Source: DASRVA01 sp050732875
Lineage (GTDB): Bacteria > Gemmatimonadota > Gemmatimonadetes > JACCXV01 > JAHWKZ01
Assembly: GCA_050732875.1 (NCBI GenBank)
Contig: JBOHRQ010000002.1
Coordinates: forward strand, 1 to 64,000
Length of the DNA stretch: 64,000 nucleotides
Reading direction: 5' to 3'
Shown here: positions 44,408 to 52,998 of the stretch, one piece after another
Position numbering within the stretch: position 1 is the stretch's first letter
Layout of the letters: every line of letters begins with the position of its first letter
Position numbers and translations under genes: made by a program
The notes under the pieces: generated by a model
Database searches by the model: none
What the model saw: only the letters and a program-made list of their open reading frames with translations
Told to the model about the DNA's origin: nothing

Positions 44408-44416
44408 TATTATACT
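44408..44416. promoter_or_regulatory. shared -10 region of two facing promoters
   Basis: The sequence TATTATACT contains TATACT on the forward strand (44411-44416) and a perfect TATAAT on the reverse strand (44414-44409). Both the cyclase (forward) and the lipoprotein (reverse) could use it, and binding of polymerase in one direction would block the other. No good -35 was found on either side. Confidence 0.4.
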
Positions 44417-44431
44417 CGATAAGGTGTGATT

Positions 44432-47400
44432 ATGCCAGACCCACCGCGCCCGCTCTTCTGTATGGAATGCGGCATATCCCTGCCGCCGGACGCCAAGTTC
44501 TGTCCACAATGCGGCACCCGTGTGCCGCTCTCGACTCCCGCTCCTCCTGAAAGCGTCGCCGAGCCCGACACCGGGCTCCCCCTTCCCATCAGCCCCCCGC
44601 CCGAGCTCATGACCAAGTACGAGCGCGCCCGGGAGGATCTGCGGGGCGACCGGCGCGAGGTCGTCGTCCTGTTCGGGGATCTCTCCGGCTTCACCGCTCT
44701 CTCCGAGCGCCTCGATCCCGAGGAGGTCAGCCTGCTCATGCAGGGCCTGCTGCGGGAGCTCGCCAACGTGGTCTACCGCTACGAGGGATACGTCGACAAG
44801 TACATCGGCGACGCGATCATGGCGCTGTTCGGGGCGCCGATCGCGCACGAGAACGACGCGGAGCGCGCCGTCCTCGCCGCCCTGGACATGCTGGAGGTCA
44901 CGGCCCGGAGGAGCGAGGGCTCCACCCACCCGCTCTCGCTTCGCGTCGGCCTGAATCTGGGAGAGGTCGTCGCCGCCCATGTCGGCTCCGAAGCCCGGCA
45001 TCAGTACACGGTCATGGGAGACACCGTCAACGTCGCCTCGCGGCTCGAGAGCGCCGCGGCGCCGGACTCCGTCCTCGTGAGCCGCTCCGTCTTCGACCGG
45101 ATCGGCTTTCGGTTCGAGACCGAGGAGGTTCCGCCGCTCACGGTCAAGGGAAAGGCCGAGCCGCTGCAGGCCTATCGAGTGTTGCGATACCGGCCGGCGA
45201 CCACCGCGCCCGGCTCCGAGTCCACGGTGTTCGTGGGACGGAGCGAAGAGCTCGCCGCCCTGGAGCTCTTCTTCCGGCGGGTCACCGAGGGAGCCGGCGG
45301 CACCTTCGTCATCGAGGCCGAAGCGGGGACGGGAAAGACCCGCTTGATCCGGGAAGGGCTCAGACGGACCCAGACCCGGCTCGACACTCTGGAGGTCGAC
45401 TTCTCTCAGATCGACCTCCCTGGCGGGCTTGCCGTGGCGGCAGACCTCTTCCGTCGGCTCGTCGATGCGGATCCGCAGAGCCCGGAAGATGCGACAGGCT
45501 CGGTCGAGCGCGCCGCCGAGCTCCTGGCCGAAGAGATGGATGAACACCGGGCCGGCGTCGAGGGACTGGTGCGGCAGGTCTTCCCCCAGAGCGCGATCGG
45601 TGCCTCGCTCGAGGAGGAGGATCCCAACCTGGCCCGTCAGAATCGGTGGCTGGCCGTGGCGTCTCTGCTGGCGGCCCGTGCGCGGAATGGCCCTCTGCTC
45701 ATCCTCTTCGAGGACGTGCACTGGGCGGACGAGGCAGACCAGATGTTCCTCGAGTTCCTCGTCACCCGGCTGCCCGGGCAGCGCGTCGGCGTCGTGGCCA
45801 CCGCGAGGCCCGGGTCGTCCCTCCCCTGGCTGCCCGCGGACCATCAGCGCCTCGAGCTTCGGAATCTCGACGAGGAAGCGGCTCGATCCATTCTCGGGGA
45901 GCTCTTCGGGACCCTGAGGCCTCGGATGCGCAAGGAGCTGATTCGTCGCAGCGAGGGGAATCCCTTCTACCTGGAGCAGCTCGCATGGTCGCTGCGGGGA
46001 GTCGTGGAAGCGGCGGCGGCTTCCGTGCCCGGTACGGTCCAGGGCCTGCTGCAGTCCCGTATGGACCGGCTGCCGGCCCCGGTCCGGCTTCTCCTGCAGA
46101 TGGCCTCGGTCCTGGGGTCGCCCTTCTCCGTCGAGCTGCTGGCCCGCATCTACCGGCTCGAGAACCAGCCCCTGCCGTTCTCGGAGGCGCTCGAGACGCT
46201 CAAGAGGGAAGACTTCTTCGAGGATGTGGGGGACGCTTCGTCCGTCCGATTCCGGCATGCCCTGATGCAGGAGGTCGCCTACGGCAGCATCCTGAATCAG
46301 GTACGAAAGGTCCTCCACGAATCGGCGGCCCGGCTGGGGGAGGAGCAGTATGCCGAGCGCCTGGAGGCCGAGGCACCGTTCTTCGCGCACCATTACTGGG
46401 AGGCGGGGCTGCTTTCCGATGCCGCTTCGCACTTGTGGAACGCGGGCCGCATGGCCGCGCGCGATGCCGAGCTCCATTCCGCCGAGCGGTTTCTTCGACG
46501 TCTGGCGGAGATCATCGACCAGCAGCCGGACGTCCTCCAAAGCCCCGAGGAGCGCGCGAGCTTCATGTCGACGTACGGCGCGGTTCTGCAGGAGCGGGCG
46601 CTGTTCCAGGAAGCGGAAGAATGGTTCCGGAAGTTGCAGGCGATCGGTGAAAAGGAGGACAACGCGGACTGGCTGGCCAAGGCGCTCTTCCACCTGGGTA
46701 CGATCGCCTGGTATCGGGGGCGATCCGACGAGGCGGAGGAGGCCTTCCAGAAAGGCCTTTCCCGGGTCAACTCCAGGGACGAACACACGATCGCCAGCCT
46801 TCACAGCGGCCTGGGTCTCGTCTACTACCGCCGAAACGATGTCCGGCGCTGCCTCGAGGAGCACGGGCAAGCTCTGCGGCTGCGCCAGGGGATCGACGAT
46901 CGCCTCGGCGTCGTCAAGAGCCTCATGAACATCGGCGGGACGCTCTACGAGCTTCAGGACGATCTGGGGGGGGCTCAGGGTCATTACGAGCGGGCGCTCC
47001 AGCTCGCCCGCGAGATCGGCTATCGGGAGATACAATGCAACCTCCTCCTCAACCTCGGCTTGCTCGACCTGGAGCGAGGCGATTATCACGCCTCGCTGGA
47101 ACGAATCGACGACGCGCAGGAGCGGGTCGACGAGATCGGCCTGACGTACCTGCGCTTCCTCGGACTCCGTCATCAAGCAGCAAGCCACGTCCGACTGGGA
47201 CGGATCCAGCAGGCGCTCCAGGAGTTGAAATCCTGCGTGGAAGAGGGCGACGAGTTCCTGGACCCGGTCAATCGTGTGGCGAGCCGCATCCTGAAGTACG
47301 AGGCGTACATGAGCGCGATGGCCGAGGAACAGGCCGTCGCGGCCCTTCAGGAAGCTCGAGAGCTGGCCGAGACGCTGGAGGTCACGGATCTGGACGACTG

Positions 47401-47920
47401 GCTGCTCCTGAGCGAAGGACGTTGGAAGATCACCGCCGGGCGCTGGGACGAGGCCGCCGAAGACTTCTCCCGGGCCGCCGAGCTGGCGACAGGAATGCAA
47501 TTGCACGGTAACGCCCGGATCGCCCGGGCCCACTATTGGAGGGCCCGTGCGCACGCAGACGCCGTACCACCCGATGTTCCACCCGTTGAGACAGACCCGC
47601 GGCGCTCGGTGACCGCGGTCCTGCGGTATCTGAGGGGAGATACCGCCGCGTTGCAGGGTGACCTCGACAATGCGATCGCGGAGCTCTCCCAGGCCGGCGA
47701 GCTGGCCACCTCGATGGGCGAGATGGCGCTCGAGCGAGCGGCCTTCGAGCGGCAGGCCCAGATCATGAGCCAGTTGGGTGACAGTCAGGGTGAGAAAGCG
47801 GCGCGACTGCGCGCCGCGCGGATCCTCGCGACCCTGAAATCGCGCTTGCCCGCAGAGCTGCGTGAAAACTTCGAGGCGCATCCCCGGAACGCCGCGTTGC
47901 GTGAAACGGCTCACGTCTGA
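44432..47920 (+). CDS. zinc ribbon - class III cyclase - AAA ATPase - TPR protein (copy B)
   Basis: A 1162-residue paralogue of the 24294-27746 protein. The zinc ribbon is CMECG...CPQCG (residues 10-27). The cyclase domain has FGDLSGFT, YVDKYIGDAIMALFG and MGDTVNVASR, so metal, purine and transition-state residues are all present. The ATPase has EAEAGTGKT and LLILFEDVHWADE. TPR-like repeats run from about residue 640. Both copies end in a shared LRE.F..HPRNAALR motif, which indicates duplication of the whole gene. The ATG at 44432 is preferred to the GTG two codons earlier because AAGGTG is better spaced. Confidence 0.9.
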   Translation: MPDPPRPLFCMECGISLPPDAKFCPQCGTRVPLSTPAPPESVAEPDTGLPLPISPPPELMTKYERAREDLRGDRREVVVLFGDLSGFTALSERLDPEEVSLLMQGLLRELANVVYRYEGYVDKYIGDAIMALFGAPIAHENDAERAVLAALDMLEVTARRSEGSTHPLSLRVGLNLGEVVAAHVGSEARHQYTVMGDTVNVASRLESAAAPDSVLVSRSVFDRIGFRFETEEVPPLTVKGKAEPLQAYRVLRYRPATTAPGSESTVFVGRSEELAALELFFRRVTEGAGGTFVIEAEAGTGKTRLIREGLRRTQTRLDTLEVDFSQIDLPGGLAVAADLFRRLVDADPQSPEDATGSVERAAELLAEEMDEHRAGVEGLVRQVFPQSAIGASLEEEDPNLARQNRWLAVASLLAARARNGPLLILFEDVHWADEADQMFLEFLVTRLPGQRVGVVATARPGSSLPWLPADHQRLELRNLDEEAARSILGELFGTLRPRMRKELIRRSEGNPFYLEQLAWSLRGVVEAAAASVPGTVQGLLQSRMDRLPAPVRLLLQMASVLGSPFSVELLARIYRLENQPLPFSEALETLKREDFFEDVGDASSVRFRHALMQEVAYGSILNQVRKVLHESAARLGEEQYAERLEAEAPFFAHHYWEAGLLSDAASHLWNAGRMAARDAELHSAERFLRRLAEIIDQQPDVLQSPEERASFMSTYGAVLQERALFQEAEEWFRKLQAIGEKEDNADWLAKALFHLGTIAWYRGRSDEAEEAFQKGLSRVNSRDEHTIASLHSGLGLVYYRRNDVRRCLEEHGQALRLRQGIDDRLGVVKSLMNIGGTLYELQDDLGGAQGHYERALQLAREIGYREIQCNLLLNLGLLDLERGDYHASLERIDDAQERVDEIGLTYLRFLGLRHQAASHVRLGRIQQALQELKSCVEEGDEFLDPVNRVASRILKYEAYMSAMAEEQAVAALQEARELAETLEVTDLDDWLLLSEGRWKITAGRWDEAAEDFSRAAELATGMQLHGNARIARAHYWRARAHADAVPPDVPPVETDPRRSVTAVLRYLRGDTAALQGDLDNAIAELSQAGELATSMGEMALERAAFERQAQIMSQLGDSQGEKAARLRAARILATLKSRLPAELRENFEAHPRNAALRETAHV

Positions 47921-47966
47921 ACCGCCGGCGAAACCATTTCCGCCACGATTTCCCGGTTAGAGCGAG

Positions 47967-48740
47967 TTATCCGTCCCGCTTCTCCAGGAACGCCTTGACC
48001 CCCGCCCGGCAGTCGTCGGTCATCCGCGCTTCGGCGTTGATCTCGGCGCCGCGGGCGATCCCTTCCTCGAAGGACAGCTCGTCCAGCTCGTAGAGGAGGC
48101 GTTTCGAGAACGCCAGCGCGCTCGCCGAGCGCCCCGCCAGCTCGGCGGCGAGCGCGCGGGCATCGGGGGCCAGCGTGTGGCGGCTCACGACCGCGGTCAC
48201 GAGGCCGATCCGCTCTGCCTCCTCGGCGTCGATCCGCCGGCCCGTGGCCACCAGATCGAAGGCCCGTTTCTCACCTACGTTTCGGACCAGCATCGTCATC
48301 ACCATCGCGGGAACGAAGCCGATGTGGATCTCGGGATAGCCGAACCGGGCGTCGTCCGCCGCCAGCACGATGTCACAGGCGGTGGCGAGGCCCGCCCCAC
48401 CGGCGAGGACATTCCCGTGCACCGCGGCCACGATCGGCCTGGCGAAGCGCCGCATGCGGACGAACAGCTCGCCCAGCTCGCTGGCGTCGGCGAGGTGCTC
48501 CTCCCAGGTCGCGTCGATCATCGCCTCGATGTGGGCCAGGTCGGCCCCGGCGCAGAAGTCCTTCCCCTCGGCTTCGAGCAGAACGACGCGCACGCGCTCG
48601 TCCCGCCCTAGCTGGTGGAAGGCCTCCTTCAAGGCCAGCACGGTCGGCGGATCGAGCGCATTCCGCTTCTCGGGACGATCGAGGGTGAGGATGGCGATCG
48701 CATCCTCGGCGAGCACTTCGACCCGTACGGGCTCGCTCAC
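47967..48740 (-). CDS. enoyl-CoA hydratase/isomerase family protein
   Basis: A 257-residue crotonase-fold enzyme. LTLDRPEKRNALDPPTVLAL, KDFCAGADLAHI (first oxyanion region), VHGNVLAGGAGLATACDIVL and FGYPEIHIGFVPA are all visible. The placement after an AtuA C-terminal-type gene suggests the hydratase step of acyclic terpene or leucine-type breakdown (AtuE or methylglutaconyl-CoA hydratase-like). The GTG at 48740 overlaps the upstream stop as GTGA. Confidence 0.88.
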   Translation of the reverse strand: MSEPVRVEVLAEDAIAILTLDRPEKRNALDPPTVLALKEAFHQLGRDERVRVVLLEAEGKDFCAGADLAHIEAMIDATWEEHLADASELGELFVRMRRFARPIVAAVHGNVLAGGAGLATACDIVLAADDARFGYPEIHIGFVPAMVMTMLVRNVGEKRAFDLVATGRRIDAEEAERIGLVTAVVSRHTLAPDARALAAELAGRSASALAFSKRLLYELDELSFEEGIARGAEINAEARMTDDCRAGVKAFLEKRDG

Positions 48741-49090
48741 GAGGCCCTTCCGGGCACCGACGCCAGCACCGTGTCGGGGACGTCGAGCTCGAGCCTGAGG
48801 AGCGCGGTCGAATAGACCTTCCCCTGGGCGTCGGTCATGAGGCTCATGGTGCCGCCGCCGTCCAGCGCACCGTGAAGGAGGAAGTTGAGCGCCTCCAGGT
48901 TGTCGAGCTCGAAGCGCTCGACCGGCCCGTCGATCATCCCCGCGAAGTGCTCCGCCACGAGCTCGGCGGTGAGATGCCTCTCCAGGAAGCGGTAGGCCTC
49001 GGGCGAATAGGCGATCACCCCGACGTTGGCGGTGTCCCCCTTGTCGCCCGAACGGGCGTGGGCGAGGCGGCGGAGCTGGACCCTGGCCAC
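48737..49090 (-). CDS. AtuA-like C-terminal (ferredoxin-fold) protein
   Basis: A 117-residue protein starting LRRLAHARSGDKGDTANVGV, which is the conserved start of the C-terminal domain of AtuA-type proteins. Here it is a separate gene, while the DUF1446 part lies at 52991-54364. SGDKGDTANVG probably forms a nucleotide or phosphate loop. It is coupled to the hydratase gene by a 4-base overlap. Confidence 0.8.
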   Translation of the reverse strand: MARVQLRRLAHARSGDKGDTANVGVIAYSPEAYRFLERHLTAELVAEHFAGMIDGPVERFELDNLEALNFLLHGALDGGGTMSLMTDAQGKVYSTALLRLELDVPDTVLASVPGRAS

Positions 49091-49191
49091 GGCCGGAATC
49101 TGGGCCTGGCGATGACTGCCCGCAACGGATAGCCTGCGCGCCCGGATCCCATCCCGCCTTCTCGAGGCCGATTCCGAAAGGCAGGTTCCCG

Positions 49192-50058
49192 ATGACCGTT
49201 CTCCGCCTCTCGCTCGCCGTCGCCGCGGCGTTCTGTGTGACCGCCCTTGTCCCCCCCGTCGCCCACGGGCAGGACGAGGAGGAAGAGCACCCAGGCTGGC
49301 ACGACACCGCGGAGCTCTCCTTCGTCCTCACGACGGGCAACGCCGAGGCGAGCACGATCGGGTTCGCCAACCAGCTGCGGCACGTGTGGGAGAACGCCCT
49401 CTGGCAGCTCGGTGCGGGCGGAATCCGCGTCGAATCGACACCGGTCGGACGGACGGCCATCGGGACCTCGCCCGATGACTTCCGAATCGAAGAGGAAGAC
49501 GAGAGCGAGCTGACGGCGGAGAGCTATTTCGTGCGGTCGCGCTACGATCGGGAGCTTTCGGCGTCCCTGTTCTGGTTTGCCGGCGGGGGATGGGACCGGA
49601 ACACCTTCGCCGGGATTGAGAACCGGTACTCGGGCGGCGCGGGCGTCGGGAACATCTGGTTCAGCGGCGACGCGGCGGGGTTCCGGACCGACTACGGGCT
49701 GACGTACACCTTCCAGGACAACGTGGTGGGCGGGGATGACACCTTCGCGGGGCTGCGCCTGGGCTACGACTACTACCGGATGCTCACCGGCACAACGCGC
49801 TTCGAGAGCGTGCTGATCGCCGACGAGAGCCTGGAGGAGACGGCGGATTTCCGGACCGACCTGCTGAATGCGCTCGCGGTCGCCATGAGCGAGCGGCTGT
49901 CCCTCAAGGTCAGCCACCGGATCCTGTTCGACAATCGGCCGTCTCTCGAGTCGCTGCCGCTCATCGGGCTGAACGGAACGCCGACCGGCGAGAGCGTCCT
50001 CGCCGAGCTCGACGAGGTCGATACCACGCTGACGGTGGCGCTGGTGCTCGACTTCTAG
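49192..50058 (+). CDS. DUF481 (YdiY-like) outer-membrane barrel protein
   Basis: A 288-residue protein with a signal peptide (MTVLRLSLAVAAAFCVTALVPPVAHG). The mature part is of the DUF481 type: WHDTAELSFVLTTGNAEAST, alternating hydrophobic strands ending in aromatic residues and a terminal LTVALVLDF, the usual beta-barrel last strand. It probably sits in the outer membrane, which implies a Gram-negative-type envelope. Its role is unknown. Confidence 0.88.
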   Translation: MTVLRLSLAVAAAFCVTALVPPVAHGQDEEEEHPGWHDTAELSFVLTTGNAEASTIGFANQLRHVWENALWQLGAGGIRVESTPVGRTAIGTSPDDFRIEEEDESELTAESYFVRSRYDRELSASLFWFAGGGWDRNTFAGIENRYSGGAGVGNIWFSGDAAGFRTDYGLTYTFQDNVVGGDDTFAGLRLGYDYYRMLTGTTRFESVLIADESLEETADFRTDLLNALAVAMSERLSLKVSHRILFDNRPSLESLPLIGLNGTPTGESVLAELDEVDTTLTVALVLDF

Positions 50059-50111
50059 CGTCTCGCGCGGGGCCGCGGCCCTTGTTCGACGGATCCTACA
50101 GCGGGACGCGC

Positions 50112-51080
50112 TCAGCGCGGCGTCGCCGCTTCCCGCTCCCGGTAGTCCGAGATCCGCCAGTCACCCTCCTGCCCCCGGACCGCCTCCAGAAGGATGGGCT
50201 CCCGGCCGGTCACGCCGCCCCCGGCCATCTCGACGCTCGTCATCAGCACGACCTCGCCGGCGATCCCGTAGCGGTCGTCGTCCAGACGGCGAACGCCTTG
50301 CACGTCGATGCGCTCGGGCCACGGGCTCGAGACCGCCCGGCCGGGCGCGGCGGAGGGGCGGGCGAGCCACGATTCGAGAAGCTCGGGCGTCACGAGCGAA
50401 CCGTACTGCTCGCGGATCGCCTGGCGGAGCCGATCGGCAGGGGCGGTGAGCGGGACGTCGGCGAGGCGCTCGCCGAATCGGCCAACCAGCGCGACCACCG
50501 CGCGCTCGGCGTCCTCATCCCCCGACCCGCCCAGGTTCGCGCAGGCGTCAGCCTCGGCCTCGGCCATGTCTCCCGAATAGACGCGCCAGTGACGCTGGTC
50601 GGGCGTGGCTCCGGTCACGACAGACCGCCGCAGGGTGTAGCTCCCCTCAAAGCACTGAAGCCCGCCGCGCGTCATCCGCGCCCGGACCACGACCGGCACC
50701 GTGACGTAGCGCGACCCCGCCGCTCCTTCGATGCGACCCGGCGAGCCGACACGGGCCGCGACCGAGTCGGTTTCCGCGTAGCCGCCCCGGAACTCGTCGA
50801 AAGTCTGGCCGCTGGCCCTGCCGTCGTCCGCCCAGAGCGCGTAAGCCCGGGTGAAGTCGCCGGCCGCGATCGCGGCGTAGTACTCCTCGACGACGGCCAC
50901 GGCCGCCTCGGGGTCGCCCTCGGCCGGACCGCGCGGCGGCCCTTGTCGTGCGGTATCTCCCGGCAGGGCCGTGTCGCCGGACTCGGAGCCGGGGTCGGGT
51001 CCGGGGCCGCAGCTCAGGGCGGCGGGCAGCGCGCACAGCAGCGCGGCGTCCCGGAGCAGCCGGCCTGGGCTCCCTTTCAA
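50112..51080 (-). CDS. lipoprotein with NTF2-like domain, unknown function
   Basis: A 322-residue lipoprotein (signal RLLRDAALLCALPAALSC). An NTF2-like region begins VAVVEEYYAAIAAGDFTRAYAL and includes WADDGRASGQTFDEFRGGY. A second half with AVVALVGRFGERLADV ends in GDWRISDYRER. It has no known activity. The TTG start at 51080 overlaps the cyclase stop as TTGA, so it is co-translated with the membrane cyclase and may be its outer-side partner. Confidence 0.75.
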   Translation of the reverse strand: MKGSPGRLLRDAALLCALPAALSCGPGPDPGSESGDTALPGDTARQGPPRGPAEGDPEAAVAVVEEYYAAIAAGDFTRAYALWADDGRASGQTFDEFRGGYAETDSVAARVGSPGRIEGAAGSRYVTVPVVVRARMTRGGLQCFEGSYTLRRSVVTGATPDQRHWRVYSGDMAEAEADACANLGGSGDEDAERAVVALVGRFGERLADVPLTAPADRLRQAIREQYGSLVTPELLESWLARPSAAPGRAVSSPWPERIDVQGVRRLDDDRYGIAGEVVLMTSVEMAGGGVTGREPILLEAVRGQEGDWRISDYREREAATPR

Positions 51081-52447
51081 GCTTCCGCGCTATCGATCGA
51101 CGATCCCGCTTCGGAGGGCTCTATCCTTCCCTCCAGCAGATAGGTGGGCATCTCGCCCTTGCCCTTGATGGGGACCGTTCCCAGCGAGCGGAAGGCATAG
51201 CGGTCATGAAGCTTCTCGTACACGCCCTCCGTGACCTGGATCCAGCCCGCCTGTCCGTGAGATTCCATTCGACTGGCGGTCGTAACCGTGTCCCCCCACA
51301 GGTCATAGATGAACTTCGATTCGCCCACCACCCCGGCGACGACGGGACCGGTGGCGATTCCGAACCTGAGCGCGAGGGGCCTGCGCCCCTCGCCGTTCTG
51401 CGCCGCACGGTCGAATCGCTCGACCCGGCGGCGCATCGCCAGGGCCGCCTCCGCGATCCGCTCCACGTGGTCCGACTGCGCAACGGGCACGCCCGCCACT
51501 GCCATGTAGGCATCGCCGATCGTCTTGATCTTCTCGATCCCGTACTGACGCGCGATCTGATCGAACTCGGTGAAGACGGAGTTCAGGAACTGGACCAGCT
51601 CCTCCGGCGACAGGGTCGAGGACAGCTGGGTGAAGCCGACCAGATCGGCGAAGAGAATCGATGCCTCTTCGAACGCGTCGGCCAACGGGCCGGGATTGCT
51701 CTTCAGCCGGCTGGCGATAGGACCGGGCAGGATGTTGAGGAGTAGCCGATCGCTGCGCTCGCGCTCCTCCTCGACGAGCGCCGTGTTCCAGAAGCCGATC
51801 CGCGCGTAACGCTCCAGGTTGTAGCTGGCGAACAGGCCCATCAAGGTGGCCGAGATGAGGGTGAAATTCCCGGCCATGAGGATGTCGTGGGACGTCCCTA
51901 CCAGAAAGATCTGGACATCGTAGCCGACGAGGATCCCCACCGAGAGCGCGACCAGGAGCGGGAAGCGCAGACGGAACAGGGCGTGGGCTCCGAGGATGAT
52001 GAGAACCATCCCGGGATAGTACAGGGCCTGCACTCGCAGCTGGCCCACGGAGAGCATGGCGAGGACGCCCGCCGTTGCGGCGATGAGGACGAGCGACAGG
52101 AGCCAGGTCCGAATGCGCGGGAACCACGGTCGAAACGTGGCCGCGAAGACCACCGCCGTCAGCGTGCATACTCCCGCCCGGAGCTGGGCGAAGCGCTCGA
52201 AAAACTGTGGGAAGATCGCCCAGTCGAGAAGGGCATAGACGCCGTAGAGATAGATCGTCAGGAGGAGAACCGCGCGCGTGTGCCACACCGCGCGGTCCTG
52301 CCACTGGCGCCGGAACTGGCTCTCGAGCTCATCCGAAGAGAAACGGAGGGTCAGCGGATGGAAGCCACCGCGGTCGGAGTCGTCGAAGTCGCCGTGACTG
52401 GAGTCGTCGGGATCGGAGCGACCGTCATGGTCGGGGGACGCAGGCAT
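51077..52447 (-). CDS. membrane-anchored class III cyclase
   Basis: A 456-residue protein. An acidic N-terminus is followed by about six transmembrane helices between residues 55 and 210, a linker ERSDRLLLNILPGPIASRLK typical of cyclases, and the catalytic domain. Metal motifs are FADLVGFT and TIGDAYMAVAG, and the purine Lys is in IEKIKTIGD. The motif normally GDTVNTASRMES reads GDTVTTASRMES, so the transition-state Asn is Thr. Activity may therefore be low. The gene leads a two-gene unit with a lipoprotein. Confidence 0.88.
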   Translation of the reverse strand: MPASPDHDGRSDPDDSSHGDFDDSDRGGFHPLTLRFSSDELESQFRRQWQDRAVWHTRAVLLLTIYLYGVYALLDWAIFPQFFERFAQLRAGVCTLTAVVFAATFRPWFPRIRTWLLSLVLIAATAGVLAMLSVGQLRVQALYYPGMVLIILGAHALFRLRFPLLVALSVGILVGYDVQIFLVGTSHDILMAGNFTLISATLMGLFASYNLERYARIGFWNTALVEEERERSDRLLLNILPGPIASRLKSNPGPLADAFEEASILFADLVGFTQLSSTLSPEELVQFLNSVFTEFDQIARQYGIEKIKTIGDAYMAVAGVPVAQSDHVERIAEAALAMRRRVERFDRAAQNGEGRRPLALRFGIATGPVVAGVVGESKFIYDLWGDTVTTASRMESHGQAGWIQVTEGVYEKLHDRYAFRSLGTVPIKGKGEMPTYLLEGRIEPSEAGSSIDSAEA

Positions 52448-52522
52448 GGTCGCCGAATATACGGCGCTTCGTAAGACAGAGTTTCGCCCGGGCGAACGGG
52501 TGCCGGACCTGGGCGATAAGCT

Positions 52523-52723
52523 CTACTGCACGGTCTCGAACTCGATGCGCCGGGTCTCGGTAACCCGCTTCGAAGCGTCCAGAATCTCGATCGCAAGCAG
52601 GCTACCCTCTTTGTCGTAATCCAGAATGACCCCGGGCTTGTCCTCATCGCTCTCGGCTACGGGCACGTCTTCTCTCAGAACGACGGTGAGGGTGTCTGTA
52701 TGAGAATCATAGGAGACCTTCAT
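52523..52723 (-). CDS. DUF2283 small protein (antitoxin-like partner)
   Basis: A 66-residue DUF2283 protein (MKVSYDSHTDTLTVVLRE, GVILDYDKEGSLLAIEILDA). The ATG at 52723 is preceded by GGAAGGAG. It follows a DUF4258 gene with a 2-base gap. DUF4258/DUF2283 pairs are repeatedly seen and resemble toxin-antitoxin units, though proof is lacking. Confidence 0.88.
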   Translation of the reverse strand: MKVSYDSHTDTLTVVLREDVPVAESDEDKPGVILDYDKEGSLLAIEILDASKRVTETRRIEFETVQ

Positions 52724-52725
52724 AG

Positions 52726-52998
52726 TTACTCCTTCCAATACTTGTCGATTTTTCCCGTTGCATAGACCGTAACGACCTCGGCCGGCGTTCGGTCCACGTC
52801 AGCAACGACCCGAACAAGATACAACTTCCCCGAGGGTCCGATTGGGAACCGTGACTGTAACACAGACCTTCCTGGGCTTGTCTGCACGTTCTGCTCGGGG
52901 CTGATCAGGACCTGCCGCACGACTTCCAGGTCGAGACCTCTTCGTATGATCTGCTCCTCGGCGTGTGGCGTGAGCCTGTATCCCGCGAGCTCACGCAT
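52726..52998 (-). CDS. DUF4258 small protein (toxin-like partner)
   Basis: A 90-residue DUF4258 protein: LTPHAEEQIIRRGLDLEVVR, QVLISPEQNV and VVTVYATGKIDKYW. The fold is that of the RelE/BECR-type group in many predictions, with candidate His and Arg residues at HAEEQIIRRG. It starts 8 bases inside the end of atuA and is followed at once by the DUF2283 gene, so it is translated from the atuA transcript or from an internal promoter. Confidence 0.85.
   Translation of the reverse strand: MRELAGYRLTPHAEEQIIRRGLDLEVVRQVLISPEQNVQTSPGRSVLQSRFPIGPSGKLYLVRVVADVDRTPAEVVTVYATGKIDKYWKE

Noticed and set aside
44375..47914. An 1179-codon reverse frame antisense to the copy B cyclase
   Set aside because: Same reason: shadow of the conserved forward-strand cyclase. 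Other long shadows (32000-34099 reverse, 36812-38662, 39372-41567 and 57212-60166 forward) were left out likewise.
48741..49460. Upstream extension of the enoyl-CoA hydratase frame
   Set aside because: It overlaps the AtuA-like gene and the DUF481 gene completely, and the crotonase fold begins after GTG 48740.
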